Source: Desulfobacteraceae bacterium (GTDB taxonomy: Bacteria; Desulfobacterota; Desulfobacteria; Desulfobacterales; Desulfobacteraceae). From it: a DNA stretch of 6,453 nucleotides. How positions within the stretch are numbered: position 1 is the stretch's first letter; each line of letters starts with the position of its first letter. The translations under genes were made by a program, and so were the position numbers. The DNA lies in NCBI GenBank assembly GCA_024225895.1, contig JAAEMC010000700.1, forward strand, positions 1 to 6,453, in the 5' to 3' direction. This document shows, piece after piece, positions 1 to 5,342 of this stretch. Below the pieces are notes generated by a model. That model saw nothing but the letters and a program-made list of their open reading frames with translations, did no database searches and was not told the origin of the DNA.

Positions 1-567
1 AATGTCTGTGTGCAATCAACGATTACTAAAACATTTCAATACCTTGAAAACCATGGGATTTCAAAATACAATGCCATTCTCTGGATGATAAGCTGTGCGG
101 CAAACAGCATACCTGAAATTCGGTATCGTATTAGGCATGATGATGTTGTGGAACATGACCGGGTTGATCCTGCATTCACCCTGTTGACAAAGGATAAAAT
201 ACTTGCATTTTGTACGGCTGTTTATACCCATGATCTCACACTGTTTTTTTCCAGAGTTGATCAGGGAATTGCACAAACAAAATCAAACCCTACGCTTGAA
301 GACAACCCAGGAGAGGATAACCTGCTCTATGTTTCCTGTGTGCCCTGGATGAATTATACATCTGTCACCCATCCAATGAAGATGGATGCCACAGCCTGCA
401 TCCCGAGAATTTCCTGGGGAAAATTCACCCATGATGGTAATAAAGTTACCATGCCTGTCTCTTTGCAGCTTCATCATGGCCTGGCAGATGGGTATCATGC
501 CGGCCTTTTTTTTGAAAAACTGGACTCTCTACTGGAACGGCCAGAGGCCATCGAGTGGCCAGAGTAA
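1..567 (+). CDS. Chloramphenicol acetyltransferase-like protein (CAT family), 5'-partial
   Basis: The reading frame is open from the first base of the window (Asn-Val-Cys before a GTG at 10), so the true start lies upstream. Alignment from memory with classical type A CAT (about 210-220 residues) suggests roughly 30 N-terminal residues are missing. The visible 188 residues show the family landmarks in order. Numbering from the GTG codon at 10, these are IPEIRYRIR near residues 34-42, VSCVPWMNYTS near 108-118, WGKF near 136-139, and the catalytic motif LHHGLADGYH at 154-163 with the catalytic His (H156) and its structural Asp (D160) intact. CAT enzymes are cytoplasmic trimers that transfer acetyl from acetyl-CoA to a hydroxyl of chloramphenicol; chromosomal relatives may have other acceptors, so resistance is not shown. 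The gene converges on the phosphorylase gene. Its stop codon lies inside a repeat motif (559-572). Family assignment is confident; substrate is not. Confidence 0.88.
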   Translation, partial: NVCVQSTITKTFQYLENHGISKYNAILWMISCAANSIPEIRYRIRHDDVVEHDRVDPAFTLLTKDKILAFCTAVYTHDLTLFFSRVDQGIAQTKSNPTLEDNPGEDNLLYVSCVPWMNYTSVTHPMKMDATACIPRISWGKFTHDGNKVTMPVSLQLHHGLADGYHAGLFFEKLDSLLERPEAIEWPE

Positions 568-572
568 ACGCA
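559..572 (+). repeat. Copy of a GTAAACGCA-centred motif at the acetyltransferase stop codon
   Basis: CCAGAGTAAACGCA here matches 13 of 14 bases of the reverse complement of 5322-5335 (CCAGGGTAAACGCA). The TAA stop of the acetyltransferase gene (565-567) is part of the motif. Two further copies lie in the 5123-5342 gap. Such a shared short sequence 4.7 kb away could be a mobile-element end or a regulator site; neither is proven. Confidence 0.5.
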
Positions 573-584
573 AATCCTGATCCA

Positions 585-604
585 CCTTGATGGTCCTTGA
601 TGGT
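585..604. repeat. Perfect 10-bp tandem duplication between convergent genes
   Basis: CCTTGATGGT occurs twice head to tail (585-594 and 595-604). The duplication is enclosed by a 5-bp inverted repeat, CCACC at 582-586 and GGTGG at 602-606, so the transcript could form a small hairpin. It sits in the 106-bp gap between the two convergent genes. Function is unknown; slippage duplication is a simple explanation. Confidence 0.6.
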
Positions 605-625
605 GGCCATGGATGTGCCTTTTTT
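605..625 (+). terminator. Weak intrinsic terminator candidate after the acetyltransferase gene
   Basis: GGCCA (605-609) can pair with TGTGCC (614-619) around a TGGA loop with one bulged T, giving five pairs directly followed by six T residues (620-625). Its place, about 40 bases after the acetyltransferase stop and before the convergent phosphorylase gene, is right for a terminator. The stem is short and bulged, so this is tentative. No matching U-tract hairpin was found for the opposite strand. Confidence 0.35.
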
Positions 626-673
626 GTGTGATTCTGGCACGTTATGGAACTTGTTGGTGGATTTGGGCCAAAC

Positions 674-1498
674 TTACAGGGTTGACCATTCTGTTAAAAT
701 TGATTTTAACAGGGTTATAAATTTTTTTTCCACCTGATTCCCCATTTTCATCACCCCATCGTGGTCGACATGCTGATCAATAATCCCGGTTGCCATATTG
801 GTGATGCATGAAAGTCCCATGATGTTCATTCCACCGTGGGCTGCAACAATCACCTCCGGAGCGGTTGACATGCCGACAGCATTGGCACCTAAGGTATTGA
901 TGGCCTTAACTTCGGCAGCGGTTTCATAGCACGGGCCGGTCATATAGTAATAAACCCCTTCTTTGAGTTCGATATTAACTGCCTTGGCACAGGATTTTGC
1001 AAGCTGCCTGATCTGGGCTGAATATGGGTCTGACATGTCATTAAAACGAGGACCATATTCATCCATATTAGGGCCTCTTAAAGGGTTTTCCCCATGGAAC
1101 TTGATGTGATCTTTTATCAACATAAAATCCCCGGGTTTGTATTCAATATCAACACTACCGGCGGCATTTGTGACGATCAGATTTGATATACCCAGACTCA
1201 GCATGCACCGTACCGGAAAGGTAACCTGATCCATGGCATATCCTTCATAATAGTGAAACCTGCCCTGTAGAATCATCACAGGAATTTTATCATAGGTCCC
1301 GATGACCATTCTTCCTTCATGACCCGCCACCGTTGAAACGTGAAAATGTGGAATTTGTCTAAATCCGATACATACCTTTTGTGACAATTCATCGGCAAAG
1401 GAGCCCAACCCTGAACCAAGGATAATACCAAATTGAGGTTTCACCTCTATTTTTGAGGAAATAAACCGGGCTGCTTCTTTTATCTGGTCCAACGTCAT
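674..1498 (-). CDS. punA: Purine nucleoside phosphorylase (trimeric, PunA/XapA type)
   Basis: Cytoplasmic enzyme that splits purine nucleosides with phosphate to free base and alpha-ribose 1-phosphate. At 274 residues it is the usual length for the trimeric class. Visible landmarks: phosphate loop GSGLG at 28-32; AGHEGR at 58-63 with the phosphate-site His (H60); GRFHYYEGY at 79-87 (phosphate Arg and His, sugar-contacting Tyr); NAAG at 111-114; TGPCYET at 187-193, whose E192 corresponds to the base-binding Glu201 of human PNP; VGMS at 208-211; and ITN with N234, matching human Asn243. The Glu/Asn pair is the signature of 6-oxopurine specificity, so inosine, guanosine and deoxy forms are the expected substrates rather than adenosine. 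The ATG overlaps the stop of the upstream permease by four bases (ATGA), with AAAGGTG seven bases upstream (1506-1512). As last gene of a nucleoside importer operon it supplies the salvage or catabolic step. No deoD-like hexameric features were seen. Confidence 0.95.
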   Translation of the reverse strand: MTLDQIKEAARFISSKIEVKPQFGIILGSGLGSFADELSQKVCIGFRQIPHFHVSTVAGHEGRMVIGTYDKIPVMILQGRFHYYEGYAMDQVTFPVRCMLSLGISNLIVTNAAGSVDIEYKPGDFMLIKDHIKFHGENPLRGPNMDEYGPRFNDMSDPYSAQIRQLAKSCAKAVNIELKEGVYYYMTGPCYETAAEVKAINTLGANAVGMSTAPEVIVAAHGGMNIMGLSCITNMATGIIDQHVDHDGVMKMGNQVEKKFITLLKSILTEWSTL

Positions 1499-2454
1499 GC
1501 GCTTTCACCTTTGTCAAATATTTTTCCAATTGCACCGGGCGGTGTTGTCTTTCCTACCACACCAACAAGCACAACTATGGTCAGAACATAGGGCAATATA
1601 GCCAGTATATCTCCGGGTACGGGAACGCCTTTGGCGCCTAAAAAGATTTCTACCCCCTTGGCACCCCCAAACAACAGACAGGCAACAAGAGCGCCTTGTG
1701 GTTTCCATTTCCCGAAAATCATTGCAGCAAGTGCAATAAACCCATGGCCTGAGATGAGCGTGTTGGAGAATCTGGAAACAACGGCAATACTCATGGCAGC
1801 CCCGCCAAGCCCTGCAAAGACACCAGACATAATCACTGCGCCGTATCTGATCTTCACAACGCTGATACCCAAAGTATTTGCAGCTTCCGGGTTTTCGCCG
1901 ACAGCTCTGACCCGCATGCCGATTTTAGTCTTATATAAAATAAACCAAATTAGAAATACCATCAAAAAAGCAATATAGACCGTGGCAAACCGATTGAAAA
2001 CAAGGTCCATAAAGCCTGAGGACGCAAACATTTTCCCTTCACCAAACAAAAAATTTAAAGGCAGGGGCATTTTATTGGGAATGGTCAATGTCTGGGTGGC
2101 GCCATCAAACAGCATTCGACTGATAAACAGAGCAGCGCCGGTCCCCATAAAATTAATGGCAATACCGGAAACAATCTGCTCTGCTGCAAAGGAAACACAG
2201 GCAATGGCATGGAGAAGGGCTAGAAGTCCACCTGCGATTGCCGCACAGGCAAATCCAATCCATGGATCCTGGGAAAAATATGCACCGGCCGCACCAGCAA
2301 ACGCCCCAAAACACATCATGCCTTCAAGGCCGATATTCACCACTCCGGATCGTTCTGTAATAACACCGCCCAATGATGTAAAAATCAATGGCGTGGAATA
2401 CATTAAAGTGGTTCCGATAATAAACCCGATATCTTTAATCAATGCTTCCATCAT
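1495..2454 (-). CDS. Nucleoside ABC transporter permease, second subunit (NupQ/YufQ-like)
   Basis: Inner-membrane subunit of the BMP-type nucleoside importer, in the branched-chain/ribose permease superfamily (BPD_transp_2). The 319 residues are mostly hydrophobic segments, roughly at 10-30, 45-60, 65-90, 95-112, 155-174, 204-226, 237-247, 255-272 and 284-300. Family landmarks are NIGLEGMM at 40-47, the cytoplasmic RAVGENPEAANTLGI stretch at 183-197 that contacts the ATPase, and GHGFIALAAMIFGKW at 236-250. It resembles the shorter of the two permeases in B. subtilis nupP/nupQ-type systems. Two ATG codons are adjacent: the one at 2454 overlaps the previous stop as ATGA, but the Shine-Dalgarno AAGGG (2458-2462) lies only three bases from it and six from the ATG at 2451, so the second Met may be the real start. 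Its own stop overlaps the phosphorylase start. The substrate is inferred from family and from the adjacent phosphorylase. Confidence 0.93.
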   Translation of the reverse strand: MMEALIKDIGFIIGTTLMYSTPLIFTSLGGVITERSGVVNIGLEGMMCFGAFAGAAGAYFSQDPWIGFACAAIAGGLLALLHAIACVSFAAEQIVSGIAINFMGTGAALFISRMLFDGATQTLTIPNKMPLPLNFLFGEGKMFASSGFMDLVFNRFATVYIAFLMVFLIWFILYKTKIGMRVRAVGENPEAANTLGISVVKIRYGAVIMSGVFAGLGGAAMSIAVVSRFSNTLISGHGFIALAAMIFGKWKPQGALVACLLFGGAKGVEIFLGAKGVPVPGDILAILPYVLTIVVLVGVVGKTTPPGAIGKIFDKGESA

Positions 2455-3593
2455 TTACCCTTTTTAAAGCTGAAAATTAATTTAATCAATTTGGGCATGG
2501 CAACAAATAAAATGATTGTTCCAACCATGATATTGATCACCTCGGTGGGTGCATCTATTGCATCCTGAATTTTTGATCCCCCATATTTTAAAGAACCAAA
2601 CAAAAAGCCGGCCAGAACCGACCCTATTCCGGTATTGTTACCAATCAGCGAAACAGCGATACCATCAAATCCATAGCCTTCCATGGTTGCGAGTTTTGCA
2701 ATACGATGACTGACCCCCATGATCTGCAATGCACCTGCCGTACCAGCTAAGCCGCCAGCGATACACATGGATGTCACGATGCTTCTATTCACATTAATAC
2801 CACCATATTCAGCGGCATTGGGATTATATCCAACAGCCCTTAGCTGATAACCAAGCGTGGTTTTGTTTAAGGTATACCACATTAAAAATGCCAAAAGAAA
2901 AGCCGCAAGAATGCCCAAGTTAACAGGAGATTTTAAAATGTCGCCTAAAACTTTATGTGATCGTATAAAATCAATACCTGCTTCTGTAATTTTCCATTGG
3001 CCGAACAGATCAATTCGTGCGGTTTCCTGTATGGCAAAAGATTTCCCAGTGCCTTGTTTACCAAAAGATTTCAATGTTACAGCCCAGTTTGATAAGTACA
3101 GGGCGGTCCAGTTCAGCATGATGGTGGAAATAACTTCATGCACACCAAACTTTGCTTTTATAAACCCTGCAAGACCTCCCCAGGCGGCAGCAGCAAGGGC
3201 TGCCAGGAAAATACAGACAATGATATGCAGCACCATGGGAAGATGAAAATAATATCCTGCCATGGCCGCTACCATGGCGCCGACAATATACTGGCCTTCC
3301 GCCCCGATGTTAAACAATCCGGTTCTCATGGCAAATGCCACGGACAGTCCTGTGATAATAAGGGGTGTTGAATAGATCACCACATAAGACATATATTTGG
3401 GTTTTGAAAAAATGCCCTTTAAAATGGCAAAATATCCTTCAACAGGGTTGAATCCTGCTATCAAAAGGACAATCGCACCAACCATGAATCCCAAAAATAC
3501 AGAAATAAGGGTCACACCGAGTGATCCGCTTAAAAGGAAATCTTTTATTCCCCGAATGTTAAACCGCTTTTTTAATCGGGCATCTTTTTTCAT
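2451..3593 (-). CDS. Nucleoside ABC transporter permease, first subunit (NupP/YufP-like)
   Basis: Partner permease forming the heterodimeric membrane channel with the following gene. At 380 residues it is the longer of the pair, as usual in this family. It has a basic cytoplasmic N-terminus (KKDARLKKRF), a first membrane segment at about 25-47, and further hydrophobic segments at about 72-89, 98-114, 118-145, 224-241, 270-292, 322-340 and 352-372. A hydrophilic stretch at about 173-222 probably faces the periplasm. Conserved family stretches are AMRTGLFNIGAEGQYIVGA at 88-106, VHEVISTIMLNW at 151-162, and the ATPase-contact loop LRAVGYNPNAAEYGGI at 251-266. The ATG overlaps the ATPase stop by four bases (ATGA) and has a near-perfect AGGAGG (3600-3605) six bases upstream. 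Translation is therefore likely coupled to the ATPase but also efficiently re-initiated. Family assignment is firm; exact nucleoside range is inferred. Confidence 0.94.
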   Translation of the reverse strand: MKKDARLKKRFNIRGIKDFLLSGSLGVTLISVFLGFMVGAIVLLIAGFNPVEGYFAILKGIFSKPKYMSYVVIYSTPLIITGLSVAFAMRTGLFNIGAEGQYIVGAMVAAMAGYYFHLPMVLHIIVCIFLAALAAAAWGGLAGFIKAKFGVHEVISTIMLNWTALYLSNWAVTLKSFGKQGTGKSFAIQETARIDLFGQWKITEAGIDFIRSHKVLGDILKSPVNLGILAAFLLAFLMWYTLNKTTLGYQLRAVGYNPNAAEYGGINVNRSIVTSMCIAGGLAGTAGALQIMGVSHRIAKLATMEGYGFDGIAVSLIGNNTGIGSVLAGFLFGSLKYGGSKIQDAIDAPTEVINIMVGTIILFVAMPKLIKLIFSFKKGK

Positions 3594-5122
3594 TCGGTGC
3601 CTCCTGCCATCATCAATCCTATCTGTTTTTCATCAGCATCCTGTGCATCCACAATACCGACTATTTTACCTTCAAAAATGACAGCAATCCGATCGGATAC
3701 ATTGATCACCTCATCCAGTTCAAATGAAACCAGTAAAACCGCTTTTCCCTGGTTCCGTTGATTTATCAATGCCTCATGAACATATTCTATGGCCCCGACA
3801 TCCAATCCCCTTGTGGGCTGTGCAGCAATCAATATTTCAGGTTCATTGCTCACCTCTCTAGCAATGATCATCTTCTGCTGATTCCCGCCAGAAAGGGCTT
3901 TTGCCGGTATTTCTGATTCTTCAGGGCGGATATCAAACTTATGGATTAAATCTTTGGCATTGCTGTATATCCGTTCCTTTATCAGTGTGAACCATTTTGA
4001 AAAAGCAGGCTTAAAATAGGTTTCTAAAATAAGATTTTCAGCGATGTCAAATTCAAAAATAAGTCCTCTTTTTTGTCTGTCTTCCGGGATATGACTGATT
4101 TTGTGTTTATTAATAATTTTTCCGGGAGATAAATTGGTTATATTTTTCCCCTGAACACTCACTGTCCCACTTTTAACCTTGCGCAAGCCGGTAACAGCTT
4201 CAATCAATTCTTTCTGACCATTACCATCAATACCGGCAATGCCTAATATTTCACCTTTGTGCAGCTCAAGACTCAGGTTATTGACAACGGGAAGACCTCT
4301 GGCGTCCTGAACCACAAGGTTTTTTATTTCAAGCGCTTTGTCACCCCGGAGCTGTTTTTCTTTGGCCACCTTGAATATGACATCCCGGCCAACCATTTTA
4401 GAAGCAAGATCCTCTTCGGTTACCTTTGCAACCTCAACGGTATCTATGTGTTTGCCCCTTCTGATAATTGTACAGAAATCAGCCATCTGTTTTATTTCTT
4501 TGAGCTTATGGGTAATAATGATGATGGATTTGCCTTCCCTGGTCAGATTTTGGATAATCTGGGCAAGCTCCTGGATTTCCTGGGGGGTCAGTACGGCTGT
4601 CGGTTCATCAAGGATAAGAATCTGGGCCCCCCGGTAAAGGGCCTTTAAAATTTCCACCCGCTGCTGGCTTCCAACAGAAAGATCCTGCACCAATGCATTT
4701 GGATCTACGGTTAAACCATACCGTTTAGAAAGTTCGGCAACCTGTTTTTCTGCCTTTTTTAAATCAATAATGCCCATGGATTTTGTGGTTTCATTTCCAA
4801 GGATAATATTTTGGGTCACAGTGAACGGCTCTACTAACATGAAATGCTGGTGCACCATACCGATGCCGTTTTTTATGGCAACATTGGGATCCTTTATATT
4901 CAAAAGATTGCCATTAATCTTAACACTGCCGGAAGTTGGTTTGTATAACCCGTACAGCACATTCATCAAGGTTGTCTTTCCCGCCCCGTTTTCTCCGAGC
5001 AATGCATGGACCTCACCTTTGTGAACTATAAGGTTGATTTTATCATTGGCAGTAAAATCACCAAATTTTTTGACCATATCGGTCATTTCAACAGCTTTAT
5101 GAAAAAAATCTATGGTTTCCAA
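3590..5122 (-). CDS. Nucleoside ABC transporter ATPase, two fused nucleotide-binding domains (NupO/YufO-like), probable TTG start
   Basis: Cytoplasmic ATPase driving nucleoside import, with two ABC domains in one chain as in RbsA. From a TTG start at 5122 it has 510 residues, normal for the family. The N-terminal domain is complete: Walker A GENGAGKT 43-50, Q-loop VHQH 90-93, signature LSVGSQQR 148-155, Walker B LILDEPT 169-175, switch His in ITHK (H205). The C-terminal domain is degenerate at the nucleotide site: GIDGNGQKE at 297-305 replaces Walker A, LSGGNQQK at 410-417 is a good signature, but the Walker B end reads AAQPT (Gln for catalytic Glu) and the switch His is replaced (VSFELDE). 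This asymmetry is typical of BMP-type ATPases. The frame stays open to an ATG at 5206, but that adds 28 residues (HPLWGWGYSDP-like) with no family match. TTG has GGGGGAG eight bases upstream, whereas the internal ATG at 5086 has no good ribosome site. The stop overlaps the next permease as ATGA. Confidence 0.93.
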   Translation of the reverse strand: METIDFFHKAVEMTDMVKKFGDFTANDKINLIVHKGEVHALLGENGAGKTTLMNVLYGLYKPTSGSVKINGNLLNIKDPNVAIKNGIGMVHQHFMLVEPFTVTQNIILGNETTKSMGIIDLKKAEKQVAELSKRYGLTVDPNALVQDLSVGSQQRVEILKALYRGAQILILDEPTAVLTPQEIQELAQIIQNLTREGKSIIIITHKLKEIKQMADFCTIIRRGKHIDTVEVAKVTEEDLASKMVGRDVIFKVAKEKQLRGDKALEIKNLVVQDARGLPVVNNLSLELHKGEILGIAGIDGNGQKELIEAVTGLRKVKSGTVSVQGKNITNLSPGKIINKHKISHIPEDRQKRGLIFEFDIAENLILETYFKPAFSKWFTLIKERIYSNAKDLIHKFDIRPEESEIPAKALSGGNQQKMIIAREVSNEPEILIAAQPTRGLDVGAIEYVHEALINQRNQGKAVLLVSFELDEVINVSDRIAVIFEGKIVGIVDAQDADEKQIGLMMAGGTE

Positions 5123-5130
5123 ACACTTAA

Positions 5131-5137
5131 CTCCCCC
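5131..5137 (-). promoter_or_regulatory. Ribosome binding site deciding the TTG start of the ATPase
   Basis: The minus strand reads GGGGGAG eight bases before TTG at 5122-5120. This is the best Shine-Dalgarno near the N-terminus and selects the TTG codon over the ATG codons at 5206 and 5086. A GTG also lies near but is out of frame. Confidence 0.6.
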
Positions 5138-5146
5138 AAATAATGT

Positions 5147-5195
5147 TGTGGGATCGGAATAGCCCCAACCCCACAGCGGGTGTCGACTCAGGGCT
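5147..5195 (-). promoter_or_regulatory. GC-rich foldable leader before the ABC ATPase
   Basis: Two stems that share or interleave bases can be drawn. One pairs TGTGGG (5147-5152) with CCCACA (5170-5175). The other pairs AGCCC (5161-5165) with GGGCT (5191-5195) and has an inner ACCC/GGGT stem (5168-5171 with 5178-5181). They are mutually exclusive because the first uses bases 5170-5175 inside the second. The element lies just upstream of the ATPase ribosome site and is visibly more GC-rich than its AT-rich surroundings. It matches no riboswitch class I recognise; an intercistronic stabilising or attenuating structure is an inference. Confidence 0.35.
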
Positions 5196-5202
5196 AACGC
5201 AT
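5187..5202 (+). repeat. Degenerate copy of the GTAAACGCA-centred motif
   Basis: This stretch agrees in 13 of 16 positions with the reverse complement of 5321-5336 (mismatches at the second, eighth and ninth bases). It has the same orientation as the copies at 559-572 and 5243-5255. It overlaps the outer arm of the foldable leader, and lies shortly downstream of the predicted internal promoter start. It is the weakest of the four copies. Confidence 0.35.
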
Positions 5203-5216
5203 CCAAATCTTTGAGC

Positions 5217-5245
5217 CTAATAATCCCAAATACTTATGTTTTCAA
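5217..5245 (-). promoter_or_regulatory. Candidate internal sigma70 promoter for the ATPase-permease-phosphorylase block
   Basis: On the minus strand TTGAAA (5245-5240, five of six matches to TTGACA) is followed by a 17-base spacer and TATTAG (5222-5217, four of six matches to TATAAT). Initiation would fall near 5210, leaving a leader of about 88 bases that includes the foldable region. The -35 box overlaps the left arm of the inverted repeat. The spacing is ideal but such matches arise by chance in AT-rich DNA. Confidence 0.4.
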
Positions 5246-5334
5246 GGTAAACGCAACTAACGTCTTTTTTTGCATACATATTCAGTAAATTAAAAATATT
5301 AAAACTCATGATAGGGTTACATGCGTTTACCCTG
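5243..5334. repeat. 92-bp interval bounded by 13-bp imperfect inverted repeats
   Basis: The left arm CAAGGTAAACGCA (5243-5255) and right arm TGCGTTTACCCTG (5322-5334) are inverted copies with 12 of 13 matching bases, including a perfect 10-bp core. The interior is very AT-rich with no coding potential. The shape is that of a small non-autonomous element (MITE) or of paired binding sites. No convincing target-site duplication flanks the arms. The interval begins eight bases after the stop codon of the binding-protein gene (minus-strand sense). Confidence 0.5.
5313..5333 (-). other. Small hairpin just after the binding-protein gene
   Basis: AGGGT (5313-5317) and ACCCT (5329-5333) form a 5-bp stem with an 11-base loop nine bases past the stop of the binding-protein gene. 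No immediate U-tract follows on the minus strand (an AT-rich, T-containing stretch starts several bases later), so it is not a classical terminator. A role in partial termination or 3'-end protection of the abundant binding-protein message is an inference. Confidence 0.3.
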
Positions 5335-5342
5335 GGTATTGA

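Noticed and set aside
446..640. Minus-strand frame of 64 residues spanning the end of the acetyltransferase gene and the gap
   Set aside because: It overlaps antisense to the catalytic motif of the acetyltransferase, has no visible ribosome site or domain, and its 5' part covers repeats. A transposase fragment was considered but nothing recognisable was found.
615..640. GTGCC/GGCAC inverted repeat as an operon terminator on the minus strand
   Set aside because: The stem has only five pairs with a 16-base loop, and no T-run follows in minus-strand sense, so it does not meet intrinsic terminator criteria.
1631..2467. Long open frames on the plus strand (1631-1978 and 1982-2467)
   Set aside because: They lie antisense to a clearly conserved permease gene, have proline/alanine-rich compositions typical of antisense frames, and show no domain motifs.
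4259..4648. Plus-strand open frames opposite the ATPase
   Set aside because: They mirror the strongly conserved ABC domain region and show no independent family features.
5156..5206. N-terminal extension of the ATPase as a real added domain
   Set aside because: The 28 residues are rich in Trp, Pro and Gly from a structured, repeat-bearing leader, match nothing in the family, and lie upstream of a better ribosome site and TTG start.
5243..5255. Enterobacterial-type PurR box
   Set aside because: Only a half-site-like resemblance (AAACG) is present and the full 16-base palindrome is missing, so the similarity is too weak to call.
5187..5336. CRISPR array or tandem operator array
   Set aside because: The copies are irregularly spaced, differ in orientation and are too few; no spacer-repeat periodicity exists.
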